A stretch of 6,298 nt of DNA, taken from assembly GCA_015494245.1 (NCBI GenBank), contig WGBN01000027.1, forward strand, positions 1-6,298, written 5' to 3'. Origin of the DNA: Saprospiraceae bacterium (lineage in GTDB: Bacteria; Bacteroidota; Bacteroidia; Chitinophagales; Saprospiraceae). The translations under genes and the position numbers were made by a program. Positions 6,206 to 6,298 of the stretch are shown piece by piece; positions within the stretch are counted from its first letter, which is position 1, and each line of letters starts with the position of its first letter. The notes under the pieces are model-generated. The model saw only the letters and a program-made list of their open reading frames with translations. It was not told the DNA's origin and ran no database searches.

Positions 6206-6298
6206 TCAAAACGCGCCCAAAGAAAGCAGCACCAAATTGCAAGCCCGCTCCGTTTCTATGCCCTCGGCTTGGGCCAGTGCTTCCAGTTCGGGATTTTC
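6206..6298 (-). CDS. C-terminal 30 codons of an unidentified gene running off the window
   Basis: The minus strand is open from the right edge to a TGA at 6208-6206 and encodes ENPELEALAQ, AEGIETERAC, NLVLLSLGAF. The composition looks like real protein: an acidic amphipathic helix, then a hydrophobic stretch. The stop sits just before palindromic element copy 2, which matches the position of copy 1 at a gene end. Thirty residues are too few for me to assign a family. No start is visible. Confidence 0.55.
   Translation of the reverse strand, partial: ENPELEALAQAEGIETERACNLVLLSLGAF

Overview
The window looks like chromosome of a marine-type Bacteroidota, most plausibly the Saprospiria/Lewinella-like branch; this is inference. 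Three things support it: a DUF6340-type lipoprotein family typical of Bacteroidota, two large exported proteins carrying the two kinds of type IX secretion (T9SS) C-terminal sorting domain, and a promoter matching the Bacteroidota TTTG / TAnnTTTG consensus. Starts lack clear Shine-Dalgarno sequences, as is usual in this phylum.

Layout. Left part, plus strand: the 3' portion of a DUF6340-like gene (2-736, open to the window edge), a 118-bp gap with a long imperfect hairpin, then a complete JmjC/cupin_8-type gene (855-1775). Right part, minus strand, read right to left: the last 30 codons of an unidentified gene (6298-6206), a palindromic element (6203-6127), a promoter (6114-6083), a 771-aa secreted protein with a type B (CHU_C) sorting domain (6047-3732), and 30 nt later a 619-aa secreted FG-GAP-type seven-bladed propeller with a type A sorting domain (3701-1842). 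The last gene converges on the cupin gene over a second copy of the palindromic element (1801-1860).

The two surface-protein genes appear to form one transcription unit: one promoter, 30-nt spacing, same strand. Both products should cross the inner membrane by Sec and the outer membrane by T9SS, ending up on the cell surface or released; adhesion, scaffolding or recognition are possible roles, but no catalytic motif was seen. The cupin and DUF6340 genes have no evident functional link to them.

The most unusual content is the palindromic element. A 45-bp core is perfectly identical at 1810-1854 and 6158-6202, in the same orientation, bracketing the surface-protein pair. It sits at gene ends: copy 1 supplies the stop codon and last residues of the propeller gene, copy 2 abuts the stop of the partial gene, and a decayed third copy appears to encode the C-terminal tail of the cupin protein. 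I see no new defence or enzymatic system, RNA gene, CRISPR array or transposase gene here.
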